This document shows positions 4,413 to 11,712 of a stretch of DNA of 14,167 nucleotides, piece by piece. Below the pieces are notes generated by a model. The model saw nothing but the letters and a program-made list of their open reading frames with translations, ran no database searches and was not told where the DNA came from. The stretch lies in contig JAVHOP010000059.1 of NCBI GenBank assembly GCA_036170135.1, positions 1 to 14,167 on the forward strand. The letters are read 5' to 3'. The stretch's first letter is position 1. Every line of letters starts with the position of its first letter. This stretch comes from CG1-02-35-72 sp036170135. Its GTDB lineage: Bacteria; Bacteroidota; Bacteroidia; Flavobacteriales; Flavobacteriaceae. The translations under genes were made by a program, and so were the position numbers.

Positions 4413-7259
4413 TTATTTACTTAAGTACATTTTTCTACGTGCATAAAGCTCATAAAATTGATCATCCTTTAGATTGTCAATAAACAAAATGCTTTCGCCT
4501 GTTGATTTCATTTCAGGTCCCAAGTTTTTATCGACATTTGGGAATTTATCAAATGAAAAAACAGGTTGCTTTATAGCGAAGCCTTTAAGTTGCGGATTGA
4601 ATTTAAAATCGGCTAATTTATTAACTCCCAGCATCACTTTGGTGGCGTAATTTACATAGGGTTCTTTATAGGCTTTAGATATAAATGGCACGGTTCGCGA
4701 TGCTCTAGGATTTGCCTCAATAATATAAACCACATCCTCTTTTATAGCAAATTGAATATTTATAAGCCCTACCGTTTTTAAGGCTTTTGCAATCTTTATA
4801 GTATGATCCCTGAGTTGTTGTAAAACAAACGGACCTAAATTAAATGGAGGTAAGGTTGCATTTGAATCGCCTGAATGAATACCACAAGGTTCTATGTGCT
4901 CCATAATTCCGATAATGTATACATCTTCACCATCACAAATCGCATCGGCTTCTGCTTCAACGGCACCATCTAAATAATGGTCTAAAAGTAATACATTATT
5001 AGGAATATTTTTTAAAACATGAACCACATGCTTTTCAAGATCGTCTTTATTAATTACAATTTTCATGCCTTGTCCGCCTAAAACATAGCTTGGTCTTACT
5101 AAGATTGGAAAATTGAGTTCATCGGCTATAGCCAAAGCTTCTTCGGCTGAGGTAGCTGTTCCAAATTCGGGATAAGGAATTTTTAATTTCTGTAAAAGTT
5201 TAGAAAACTGACCACGGTCTTCAGCTAAATCAAGTGCTTTAAAGCTGGTTCCGATAATTTTAATACCATATTTTTCTAATTTTTCAGCTAATTTTAAAGC
5301 GGTTTGTCCACCTAACTGCACAATTACACCTTCGGGTTTTTCATGTTGGATGATATCGTAAATATGTTCCCAAAAGACGGGTTCAAAATAGAGTTTATCG
5401 GCAATGTCAAAATCGGTTGAAACCGTTTCGGGATTACAGTTAATCATAATGGTTTCATAACCACACTCTTTTGCCGCTAAAACACCGTGAACACAGCAGT
5501 AATCAAATTCAATTCCTTGTCCGATACGATTTGGACCGGAACCCAATACAATAATTTTCTTTTTATCGCTAGCTACCGATTCGTTTTCTGAAAAGGCTTT
5601 GCCATTTTCAATGCAAATATTTTCGAAAGTCGAGTAATAATAAGGTGTTTTGGCTTGAAATTCAGCTGCGCAAGTATCAACTAATTTATAAACCCGATGA
5701 ATGTCTAACTCTTTTCGTTTATTGTAAACCTGACTTTCTAAACAGCCCAACATATGTGCAATTTGTCTGTCGCCATAACCTTTTTGTTTAGCTTCTAGTA
5801 GCAATGATTTTGGCAGATTGGCCAAAGTGTGTTTGCATATTTCTTTTTCAATTATAAAGAGTCCTTCATATTGTTTTAAGAACCAGTAATCAATTTTGGT
5901 TAGCTCGTGTATTTTATGAAGCGACATGCCTATTTTGATGGCATCGTAAATCACAAAAACCCGATCCCAACTCGGATTGACAAGTTTGTCAATTATGGTA
6001 TCATAATCGGTATAACCTTTGCCATCGGCCCCAATGCCATTTCGTTTAATTTCAAGAGATTGCGTTGCTTTGTGCAGGGCTTCTTGAAAAGAACGACCAA
6101 TTGCCATTACTTCGCCAACCGATTTCATTTGTAAACCAATGGTACGTTCTGAACCTTCAAATTTATCAAAATTCCATCGCGGAATTTTTACTATTACATA
6201 GTCTAAAGTAGGTTCAAATAGGGCAGAAGTGGTTTTTGTTATCTGATTTTTTAATTCATCTAAATGATAACCAATTGCCAATTTTGCTGCAATTTTTGCA
6301 ATTGGATAACCGGTTGCTTTTGAAGCTAAAGCGGATGATCTTGATACGCGCGGATTGATTTCAATGGCAATTAAATTCTCATTTTCATCTGGACTCATCG
6401 CAAATTGAACATTGCAACCACCGGCAAAATTGCCTATTGAACGCATCATTTTGATAGCCATATCGCGCATGCGTTGGTAAGCAGTATCGCTTAAAGTCAT
6501 AGCTGGTGCAACTGTAATTGAATCACCTGTATGAATGCCCATCGGATCCATATTTTCGATGGTACAAATGATGATAACATTGTCGTTTTTATCGCGTAAG
6601 AGCTCCAATTCAAATTCTTTCCAGCCCAACAAAGCTTTATCTATTAAAACTTCGTGAATGGGAGAGGCTTCTAAACCACGTTGTAGCAATTTATCAAACG
6701 ATTCTTTGCCGTTAACAACCGATGCGCCAGAACCTCCTAAGGTAAATGAAGGTCTTATAACTAAAGGAAATCCAAATTTTTGGGCTATTTCTTTCCCTTG
6801 TAAAAAAGAGGTCGCCGTTTGACTTGGCGCTTGTTGAATGCCTATTTTATTCATCAGCACTCTAAATTTCTCACGATCTTCGGTAATTTTTATGGCATCG
6901 ATGTTTACACCTATAATTTTGACATTAAAATCTTTCCAGACGCCTTTTTCATCAGCTTCGATGCACAAATTTAAAGCCGTTTGACCGCCCATAGTTGGCA
7001 AAACCGCGTCAATTTGATGATTTTTTAAGATTTCTATAATCGATTTTGTGGTGAGCGGTTTCAAATAAACATGATGAGCCATGGTTGGGTCTGTCATGAT
7101 AGTTGCGGGATTTGAATTGATTAATATCACTTCAATCCCTTCTTCTTTTAGAGATCTAATAGCTTGTGTTCCAGCATAGTCAAATTCACATGCTTGTCCA
7201 ATAATAATAGGACCAGAACCAATAATTAAAACCGATTTAATAGAAGTGTCTCTTGGCAT
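4413..7259 (-). CDS. carB: Carbamoyl-phosphate synthase large subunit, lacking the MGS-like allosteric domain
   Basis: This 948-residue enzyme makes carbamoyl phosphate from bicarbonate, ATP and ammonia supplied by the small subunit (CarA, not in the window), feeding pyrimidine and arginine synthesis. The first synthetase half starts with GSGPIIIGQACEFDYAG (residues 14-30). The second repeats the pattern at about 571-588 (GSGPNRIGQGIEFDY). INPRVSRSSALASKATG and the matching EANPRASRTVPFISKA are the ATP-grasp ends of each half. The family norm is about 1,070 residues, ending in a 130-residue MGS-like domain that binds UMP and ornithine in E. coli. Here the protein stops about 26 residues after GPEMKSTGE. 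A terminator starts 17 bases later, so this is a natural end and not a broken gene. I recall shortened CarB as common in Flavobacteria. The ATG is at 7259; no clear promoter was found between it and the rpmH terminator. Confidence 0.96.
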   Translation of the reverse strand: MPRDTSIKSVLIIGSGPIIIGQACEFDYAGTQAIRSLKEEGIEVILINSNPATIMTDPTMAHHVYLKPLTTKSIIEILKNHQIDAVLPTMGGQTALNLCIEADEKGVWKDFNVKIIGVNIDAIKITEDREKFRVLMNKIGIQQAPSQTATSFLQGKEIAQKFGFPLVIRPSFTLGGSGASVVNGKESFDKLLQRGLEASPIHEVLIDKALLGWKEFELELLRDKNDNVIIICTIENMDPMGIHTGDSITVAPAMTLSDTAYQRMRDMAIKMMRSIGNFAGGCNVQFAMSPDENENLIAIEINPRVSRSSALASKATGYPIAKIAAKLAIGYHLDELKNQITKTTSALFEPTLDYVIVKIPRWNFDKFEGSERTIGLQMKSVGEVMAIGRSFQEALHKATQSLEIKRNGIGADGKGYTDYDTIIDKLVNPSWDRVFVIYDAIKIGMSLHKIHELTKIDYWFLKQYEGLFIIEKEICKHTLANLPKSLLLEAKQKGYGDRQIAHMLGCLESQVYNKRKELDIHRVYKLVDTCAAEFQAKTPYYYSTFENICIENGKAFSENESVASDKKKIIVLGSGPNRIGQGIEFDYCCVHGVLAAKECGYETIMINCNPETVSTDFDIADKLYFEPVFWEHIYDIIQHEKPEGVIVQLGGQTALKLAEKLEKYGIKIIGTSFKALDLAEDRGQFSKLLQKLKIPYPEFGTATSAEEALAIADELNFPILVRPSYVLGGQGMKIVINKDDLEKHVVHVLKNIPNNVLLLDHYLDGAVEAEADAICDGEDVYIIGIMEHIEPCGIHSGDSNATLPPFNLGPFVLQQLRDHTIKIAKALKTVGLINIQFAIKEDVVYIIEANPRASRTVPFISKAYKEPYVNYATKVMLGVNKLADFKFNPQLKGFAIKQPVFSFDKFPNVDKNLGPEMKSTGESILFIDNLKDDQFYELYARRKMYLSK

Positions 7260-7339
7260 AATAGCGATTTGTTACAAAGGTTTAAAATATTCTGAATTCT
7301 AAATATGAAAATACGAATTTAGTTTTAAAAGGTATAAAA

Positions 7340-7371
7340 AAAAGGTGTTACTAATAAAAGTAACACCTTTT
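7340..7371 (-). terminator. Strong terminator after rpmH
   Basis: A perfect 13-base-pair hairpin (arms 7340-7352 and 7359-7371, 6-base loop) has a GGTGTTACT core. In the minus-strand RNA it ends in a run of eight U. It lies 21 bases after the rpmH stop codon and separates rpmH from carB, so carB needs its own promoter in 7260-7339 or is transcribed by readthrough. Confidence 0.88.
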
Positions 7372-7392
7372 GGTATATTGGGAATAATTTCA

Positions 7393-7551
7393 CTATTTTT
7401 TTGGATTTGGTTCTGACGAAACACTAACTTTAGTTCTGCCTTTAGCTCTTCTTCTAGCTAAAACTTTTCTTCCATTAGCACTTGCCATACGTTCTCTAAA
7501 ACCGTGTTTGTTTATTCTTTTTCTCTTTGATGGTTGGAATGTTCTTTTCAT
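7393..7551 (-). CDS. rpmH: 50S ribosomal protein L34
   Basis: Reading the minus strand from the ATG at 7551 gives 52 residues beginning MKRTFQPSKRKRINKHGFRE and ending at a TAG. This is the classic L34 sequence: MKRTFQPS, then the HGFR block and an Arg/Lys-rich helix (RKVLARRRAKGR, residues 28-39). L34 sits in the large ribosomal subunit, packed against 23S rRNA. The C-terminal tail (TKVSVSSEPNPKK) is longer than the tail of E. coli L34, which ends a few residues after the RRAKGR block. The usual neighbours in many bacteria, dnaA and rnpA, are absent; the gene stands alone between its own promoter and terminator. No other reading of this stretch competes with it. Confidence 0.97.
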   Translation of the reverse strand: MKRTFQPSKRKRINKHGFRERMASANGRKVLARRRAKGRTKVSVSSEPNPKK

Positions 7552-7598
7552 TTTGATGTAATGTATTTTAAATCTTTAGCTTTTACTAAAAAGTTCGG

Positions 7599-7629
7599 CA
7601 AATATACAAAGACTTTTATGTTACACAAA
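7599..7629 (-). promoter_or_regulatory. Promoter of rpmH
   Basis: On the minus strand, TTTG (7629-7626) is followed by 19 bases and then TATATTTG (7606-7599). This is the textbook Bacteroidota promoter spacing and sequence, as expected for a highly expressed ribosomal protein gene. The -7 element is identical to that of the MerR regulator. The predicted leader before the rpmH ATG is about 40 bases. Confidence 0.8.
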
Positions 7630-7663
7630 TTAAAATTTTAAAAAATCTTTATTATTTTAATAA

Positions 7664-7692
7664 TTGTATAATAAGATAAATGTTTAGATTTA
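7664..7692 (+). promoter_or_regulatory. Probable promoter of the SDR gene
   Basis: TTG (7664-7666) is followed by 18 bases and then TAGATTTA (7685-7692), one base off the TAnnTTTG consensus. It lies in the divergent region between rpmH and the SDR gene and would give a leader of about 15 bases. It is weaker than the rpmH promoter on the opposite strand. Confidence 0.4.
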
Positions 7693-7713
7693 CGACTATA
7701 AAAAAAATGAGTT

Positions 7714-8592
7714 ATGTACACAGAACCAATGTTAAAAGACAATGCATTAAAAGATAAAGTAATTATTGTTACCGGTGGTGGAAGTGGATTAGGAAAAGCT
7801 ATGAGCACCTACTTTTTAAAATTAGGAGCAAAAGTTGTTATTACATCAAGAGATACAGAAAAACTCAAAAAATCTGCAGCCGACATGGAAACCGAAACTG
7901 GAGGGATAGTTCTTCCTGTTCAGTGTGACGTTAGAAATTATACTGAAGTTGAAGCTATGTTGGCAAAAACCTTGGAAGTTTTTGGTAAAGTTGATGGACT
8001 TTTAAATAATGCTGCTGGAAATTTTATCAGTCCAACAGAACGGTTATCGGCTAATGCTTTTGATACCGTAATTGATATCGTTTTAAAAGGTAGTAAAAAT
8101 TGCACGTTAGCGCTAGGTAAGCATTGGATTGATACCAAACAAAAAAGCGCCACTGTATTAAATATCGTTACCACTTATGCTTGGACAGGTTCTGCTTACG
8201 TAGTTCCGTCGGCTACAGCCAAAGCAGGTGTATTAGCAATGACGCGCTCTCTAGCAGTAGAATGGGCAAAATACGGCATTAGAACCAATGCCATTGCACC
8301 GGGACCATTTCCTACAAAAGGTGCTTGGGATCGGTTATTGCCAGGCGATTTACAAGAAAAATTTGACTTTAGGAAAAAAATACCCTTGCGTCGCGTTGGC
8401 GAGCATCAAGAACTTGCCAACTTAGCAGCATACTTAATGAGTGATTATTCGGCTTATATCAATGGTGAAGTGGTAACAATTGATGGTGGTGAATGGCTAC
8501 AAGGTGCCGGCGAAATGAATATGCTCGAAGCCGTGCCTAAAGAAATGTGGGATATGCTTGAAGCGATGATTAGGTCAAAGAATAAAAACTAA
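7714..8592 (+). CDS. Short-chain dehydrogenase/reductase of the 2,4-dienoyl-CoA reductase type
   Basis: The 292-residue protein has an SDR Rossmann fold: TGGGSGLG (residues 20-27) binds the cofactor, Ser45-Arg46 after the second strand suggests NADP(H), and NNAAG lies at 98-102. The usual SDR YxxxK is absent; the position holds Ser-Ala-Thr-Ala-Lys. The pattern TYAWTGSAYVVPSATAKAGV instead matches mitochondrial 2,4-dienoyl-CoA reductase, whose catalytic Tyr and Lys are 15 residues apart, as are Tyr155 and Lys170 here. APGPFPTKGA also fits. The likely role is reduction of a 2,4-dienoyl-CoA during beta-oxidation of unsaturated fatty acids, but the substrate is not proven. The ATG at 7714 gives MYTEPMLKDN; Met6 (7729) is a less likely alternative. 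It faces away from rpmH and is probably a separate unit from parA. Confidence 0.88.
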   Translation: MYTEPMLKDNALKDKVIIVTGGGSGLGKAMSTYFLKLGAKVVITSRDTEKLKKSAADMETETGGIVLPVQCDVRNYTEVEAMLAKTLEVFGKVDGLLNNAAGNFISPTERLSANAFDTVIDIVLKGSKNCTLALGKHWIDTKQKSATVLNIVTTYAWTGSAYVVPSATAKAGVLAMTRSLAVEWAKYGIRTNAIAPGPFPTKGAWDRLLPGDLQEKFDFRKKIPLRRVGEHQELANLAAYLMSDYSAYINGEVVTIDGGEWLQGAGEMNMLEAVPKEMWDMLEAMIRSKNKN

Positions 8593-8640
8593 ATCAAATA
8601 TTTTCTCAGTTTTAAGGTTTTATTATAAAAAGTATTCATC

Positions 8641-8659
8641 CAATATTTTTTAAATATTG
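8641..8659. repeat. AT-rich palindrome between the SDR gene and parA
   Basis: CAATATTT and AAATATTG form perfect 8-base arms around TTT. It could be a weak terminator for the SDR gene, since a T-rich stretch follows, or an operator for the par operon, since it lies just before a -7-like TACTTTTA (8660-8667). The stem has only one G-C pair, which argues against an efficient terminator. Confidence 0.4.
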
Positions 8660-8692
8660 TACTTTTACCGTGTCTAAAAATTAAATGGATTT

Positions 8693-9472
8693 ATGGGAAA
8701 AATAATAGCGGTTGCAAATCAAAAAGGGGGCGTTGGAAAAACAACAACAGCGCTAAATTTAGCAGCAGCACTGGGTGTTTTAGAACAAAAAGTTTTATTA
8801 ATTGATGCTGATCCACAAGCCAATGCATCATCTGGTTTGGGTATTGATATCGATCAAGTTACAAAAGGCACCTATCAGGTTTTAGAACTCGAAATTCCTG
8901 CCATAGAAGCCATTATCGAAACAACTTCGCCAAATGTTTCAATCATTCCGGCTCATATTGATTTGGTTGCAGTTGAAATTGAATTGGTTGATAAAATGGA
9001 TAGGGAGTATATGCTTAAAAAGGCATTAGAACCAATCAAAGATGATTTCGACTTTATCATTATTGATTGCGCCCCATCATTAGGACTGATAACCTTAAAT
9101 GCTTTAACAGCGGCAAACTCAATCATTATTCCAATACAATGCGAATATTTTGCGCTCGAAGGTTTAGGTAAATTATTAAACACTATTAAAAGTGTTCAGA
9201 AAGTGCATAATGAAAATTTGGAAATTGAAGGTTTATTGTTAACGATGTACGATTCGCGTTTACGCCTTTCAAACCAAGTAATTGAAGAGGTTAAAAAGCA
9301 TTTTCAACAGATGGTTTTTAAAACGATTATTCACAGAAATACTAAACTGAGTGAGTCTCCAAGTTTTGGGGAAAGTATTATTGCTTACGATGCCGAGAGT
9401 AGAGGTGCTGTAAATTATATTAATTTGGCTCACGAAATTCTTAAAAAGAATACCCATGGCAAAAGCAACTAA
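8693..9472 (+). CDS. parA: Chromosome partitioning ATPase ParA (Soj)
   Basis: The 259-residue ATPase binds DNA nonspecifically as an ATP dimer and, stimulated by ParB, helps separate newly replicated origins. The deviant Walker A motif is KGGVGKTT (residues 11-18), with the signature Lys11 and catalytic Lys16. Walker A' is LLIDADPQAN (35-44) and Walker B is FIIIDCAPSLG. The length and the lack of an N-terminal HTH mark it as a chromosomal type (ParA Ib/Soj) and not a plasmid ParA with autorepressor domain. Its 3' end overlaps the parB start by 17 bases. A -7-like TACTTTTA at 8660-8667 has no good -33 partner. No parS-like CACGTG palindrome is visible in the window. Confidence 0.96.
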   Translation: MGKIIAVANQKGGVGKTTTALNLAAALGVLEQKVLLIDADPQANASSGLGIDIDQVTKGTYQVLELEIPAIEAIIETTSPNVSIIPAHIDLVAVEIELVDKMDREYMLKKALEPIKDDFDFIIIDCAPSLGLITLNALTAANSIIIPIQCEYFALEGLGKLLNTIKSVQKVHNENLEIEGLLLTMYDSRLRLSNQVIEEVKKHFQQMVFKTIIHRNTKLSESPSFGESIIAYDAESRGAVNYINLAHEILKKNTHGKSN

Positions 9473-10349
9473 AAAACAAGCGCTTGGAAGAGGCCTTTCG
9501 GCTATTTTAAAAACAGCAAGTGAATCGGAAATTGATGAAACTTTTGCAAAAAATAGGGTAGCAGTTGTCGATACGATTATTGAAGTTGAATTGGATAAAA
9601 TTGTTGTCAATCCATTTCAACCCAGAACACATTTTAATGAAGAATCTCTCGTTGAATTAGCAAATTCTATTAAAGAATTAGGTGTTATTCAGCCAATTAC
9701 CATTCGTAAAGTAGCTCATAATCAATTTCAATTAGTATCCGGTGAACGCCGATTAAGAGCTTCAAAAATGCTGGGATTAAACGCTATTCCGGCTTATATC
9801 CGCACAGCAAATGACCACGAAATGCTCGCAATGGCTTTGGTTGAAAATATTCAGCGCAAAGATCTTGATCCTATTGAGATAGCATTGTGTTACCAACGAT
9901 TAATTGAAGAAATAAGTCTCACGCAAGAACAACTCAGCAAGCGTGTAGGAAAAGACCGTTCAACGGTAACCAATTATTTGCGATTACTAAAATTAGATCC
10001 AATTATTCAAACTGGCATGCGAGACGGATTTATTAGTATGGGTCATGGACGCGCCTTGATAAATATTGAAAATCTGGAAGATCAGTTAAATATATACGAA
10101 CAAATTGTCAAGCAAAAATTATCGGTGAGACAAACTGAAACTTTGGTAAAAAATTATAAAAATCCGAAAGAAAATAGCTCGAAATCATCAATAGAAAAAA
10201 CACAATTAGTAACAAAAATTGAATCTGAATTTAAATCTGTTTTAGGAAAATCGGTTTCTGTAACTTTAAATAAAGAAGGAAAAGGAAAAATTGAAATTAA
10301 ATTTTCTGATGAAACCGATTTAGAACGCATCAAAAAATTACTATTGTAA
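9456..10349 (+). CDS. parB: Chromosome partitioning protein ParB (Spo0J)
   Basis: The 297-residue protein is the parS-binding CTPase that loads and slides along DNA near the origin, activates ParA and recruits SMC. After a short Lys-rich leader (AKATKKQALGRGLSAIL, the ParA-contacting region) come NPFQPR (residues 52-57), the CTP-binding GERRLRAS (96-103) and ENIQRKDL (130-137). Next are a helix-turn-helix (about 155-178, LTQEQLSKRVGKDRSTVTNY) and MGHGRALI (195-202). A Lys/Ser-rich linker (about 235-250) leads to a C-terminal dimerisation domain (about 251-297). It starts inside the parA 3' end, a 17-base overlap that implies coupled translation, and its stop abuts the next start codon (TAAATG). 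Confidence 0.96.
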   Translation: MAKATKKQALGRGLSAILKTASESEIDETFAKNRVAVVDTIIEVELDKIVVNPFQPRTHFNEESLVELANSIKELGVIQPITIRKVAHNQFQLVSGERRLRASKMLGLNAIPAYIRTANDHEMLAMALVENIQRKDLDPIEIALCYQRLIEEISLTQEQLSKRVGKDRSTVTNYLRLLKLDPIIQTGMRDGFISMGHGRALINIENLEDQLNIYEQIVKQKLSVRQTETLVKNYKNPKENSSKSSIEKTQLVTKIESEFKSVLGKSVSVTLNKEGKGKIEIKFSDETDLERIKKLLL

Positions 10350-10910
10350 ATGAAGCACACATTGCTATTTTTTGGATTGTTATTTATTTCTCTAACTGTT
10401 TTCTCACAGGTTAAGCAAGCAGAGCTTTCTATTAAAAAAGACAGCCTTTTTTCTGATGATTTAATAAATCCTTTATCGCCTGCAAAAGCTGCATTCTATT
10501 CGGCAGTGTTGCCAGGATTAGGTCAGGCTTACAACGGAAAGTATTGGAAAATCCCACTTGTTTATGGAACAATTGGCACGAGTTCTTATTTTTATTTTAG
10601 CAATAATTCAAATTTTAAATTGTATCGCCATGCTTATAAGTTGCGATTGGCTGGTAAATTAGATGAATTTGATGGGCTAATATCTAAGGAGGGTTTGATT
10701 AATGCACAAAAAGTTTATAAACAAAACCGCGATTTATCTTTGTTTTTAACCATTGCTTTTTATGCCTTAAACATTATAGAAGCCAATGTTGATGCGCATA
10801 TTATAGACAAACCAATTGATAATATTGTCAGTTTTAGGCCTATATTAAATTATATACCAGATTTAAATAAACCGGTTTTTGGTTTATCAACTAGCATTAC
10901 AATTAATTAA
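10350..10910 (+). CDS. DUF5683-family membrane protein
   Basis: The 186-residue protein begins with a signal-peptide-like helix (MKHTLLFFGLLFISLTVFSQ, likely cleavage near Gln20). The DUF5683 core follows at about 42-150: SPAKAAFYSAVLPGLGQAYN (43-62), KYWKIPLVYG (64-73), and hydrophobic segments at about 65-84 and 129-147. The last ends in NIIEANVDAHI, a typical feature of the family. The function is unknown. The gene is fused end to end with parB (TAAATG) and lies 9 bases from dapB. My recollection is that parA-parB-DUF5683-dapB is a recurring Bacteroidota order, so a role in the envelope or in cell division is plausible but unproven. Confidence 0.88.
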   Translation: MKHTLLFFGLLFISLTVFSQVKQAELSIKKDSLFSDDLINPLSPAKAAFYSAVLPGLGQAYNGKYWKIPLVYGTIGTSSYFYFSNNSNFKLYRHAYKLRLAGKLDEFDGLISKEGLINAQKVYKQNRDLSLFLTIAFYALNIIEANVDAHIIDKPIDNIVSFRPILNYIPDLNKPVFGLSTSITIN

Positions 10911-10919
10911 TATTTAAAG

Positions 10920-11624
10920 ATGAAAATTGCACTTCTAGGATACGGAAAAATGGGTAAAGAAATTGAGCAAATTGCTTTGCAACGCGGTCATATTATCGTT
11001 TCTAAACTGGATATTGATACTCAAAATTTTACATTTAATGACGCTGATGTTGCGATAGATTTTAGCATTCCTGCTGTGGCTTTTAAAAATATTTCTTTAG
11101 CTTTAAAAAACCATGTGCCAGTTATTTCTGGAACTACAGGATGGCTCGACCGATTTCAAGAAGCTGTTGACTTGTGTAAATCTGAAAAAGGCGCCATGAT
11201 TTATGCTTCTAATTTCAGTTTGGGTGTTAATTTATTTTTTGATCTCAATACCAAATTGGCACAAATCATGGCAAAGTTTAATAACTATAAAGTGGCTATT
11301 GAAGAAACACATCACACGCAAAAAAAAGATGCGCCAAGTGGGACTGCCATTAGCTTAGCCGAACAAATTATAGCTAATAGTTTAAAAACAAATTGGAAGC
11401 TAGAAGCTAAATCCGATAATGAAATCATTGGTATTAAATCAAATCGTATTGATGAAGTTCCAGGAATACACTGGGTAACTTATAAAAGTGAAGTTGATGA
11501 AATTCAAATTAAACACGAGGCTTTTAACCGAAAAGGATTTGCTCTAGGAGCTATTTTAGCAGCCGAGTGGCTAGTTGGTAAACAAGGCGTTTTTACAATG
11601 AAAGACGTGTTAAACATTGGTTAA
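10920..11624 (+). CDS. dapB: 4-hydroxy-tetrahydrodipicolinate reductase
   Basis: The 234-residue enzyme reduces 4-hydroxy-tetrahydrodipicolinate to tetrahydrodipicolinate with NAD(P)H, the second committed step of the lysine and diaminopimelate pathway that also feeds peptidoglycan. LGYGKMGKE (residues 6-14) is the dinucleotide loop, and SGTTGW (70-75) closes over the cofactor. EETHHTQKKDAPSGTA (128-143) is the family signature, with His131 and Lys135 in the positions of the E. coli catalytic His159 and Lys163. It is about 40 residues shorter than the E. coli enzyme (273), mainly through a compact N-terminal domain. It is the last gene of the parA-parB-DUF5683 run and is followed directly by a terminator. 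Confidence 0.96.
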   Translation: MKIALLGYGKMGKEIEQIALQRGHIIVSKLDIDTQNFTFNDADVAIDFSIPAVAFKNISLALKNHVPVISGTTGWLDRFQEAVDLCKSEKGAMIYASNFSLGVNLFFDLNTKLAQIMAKFNNYKVAIEETHHTQKKDAPSGTAISLAEQIIANSLKTNWKLEAKSDNEIIGIKSNRIDEVPGIHWVTYKSEVDEIQIKHEAFNRKGFALGAILAAEWLVGKQGVFTMKDVLNIG

Positions 11625-11633
11625 AAAAGAGGT

Positions 11634-11658
11634 GAGTAGCCATGAGCTACTTTTTTTG
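11634..11658 (+). terminator. Terminator after dapB
   Basis: AGTAGC (11635-11640) pairs with GCTACT (11646-11651) around a 5-base loop. A G-U pair extends the stem, and a run of T follows to 11657. It starts 10 bases after the dapB stop and separates the par-dapB run from the signal peptidase gene. Confidence 0.8.
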
Positions 11659-11712
11659 ATAAAAAATAAATTAAATTTGAAATTCTTTTAATATAAAATA
11701 ACAGCTACTAAA

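Noticed and set aside
5907..6134. Plus-strand 75-codon frame opposite carB
   Set aside because: It is antisense to conserved CarB sequence and resembles no known protein.
7275..7282. AACCTTTG as the carB -7 element
   Set aside because: It lacks the TA of TAnnTTTG and has no TTG at the right distance upstream, so I did not call it.
8953..9610. Minus-strand frames opposite parA and parB
   Set aside because: They are shadows of conserved coding sequence, and their Ser/Ile/Thr-rich composition is typical of reverse-frame translation.
8593..10349. A parS site near parAB
   Set aside because: I looked for a CACGTG-centred palindrome of the parS type in and around the par genes and saw none; it probably lies elsewhere near the origin.
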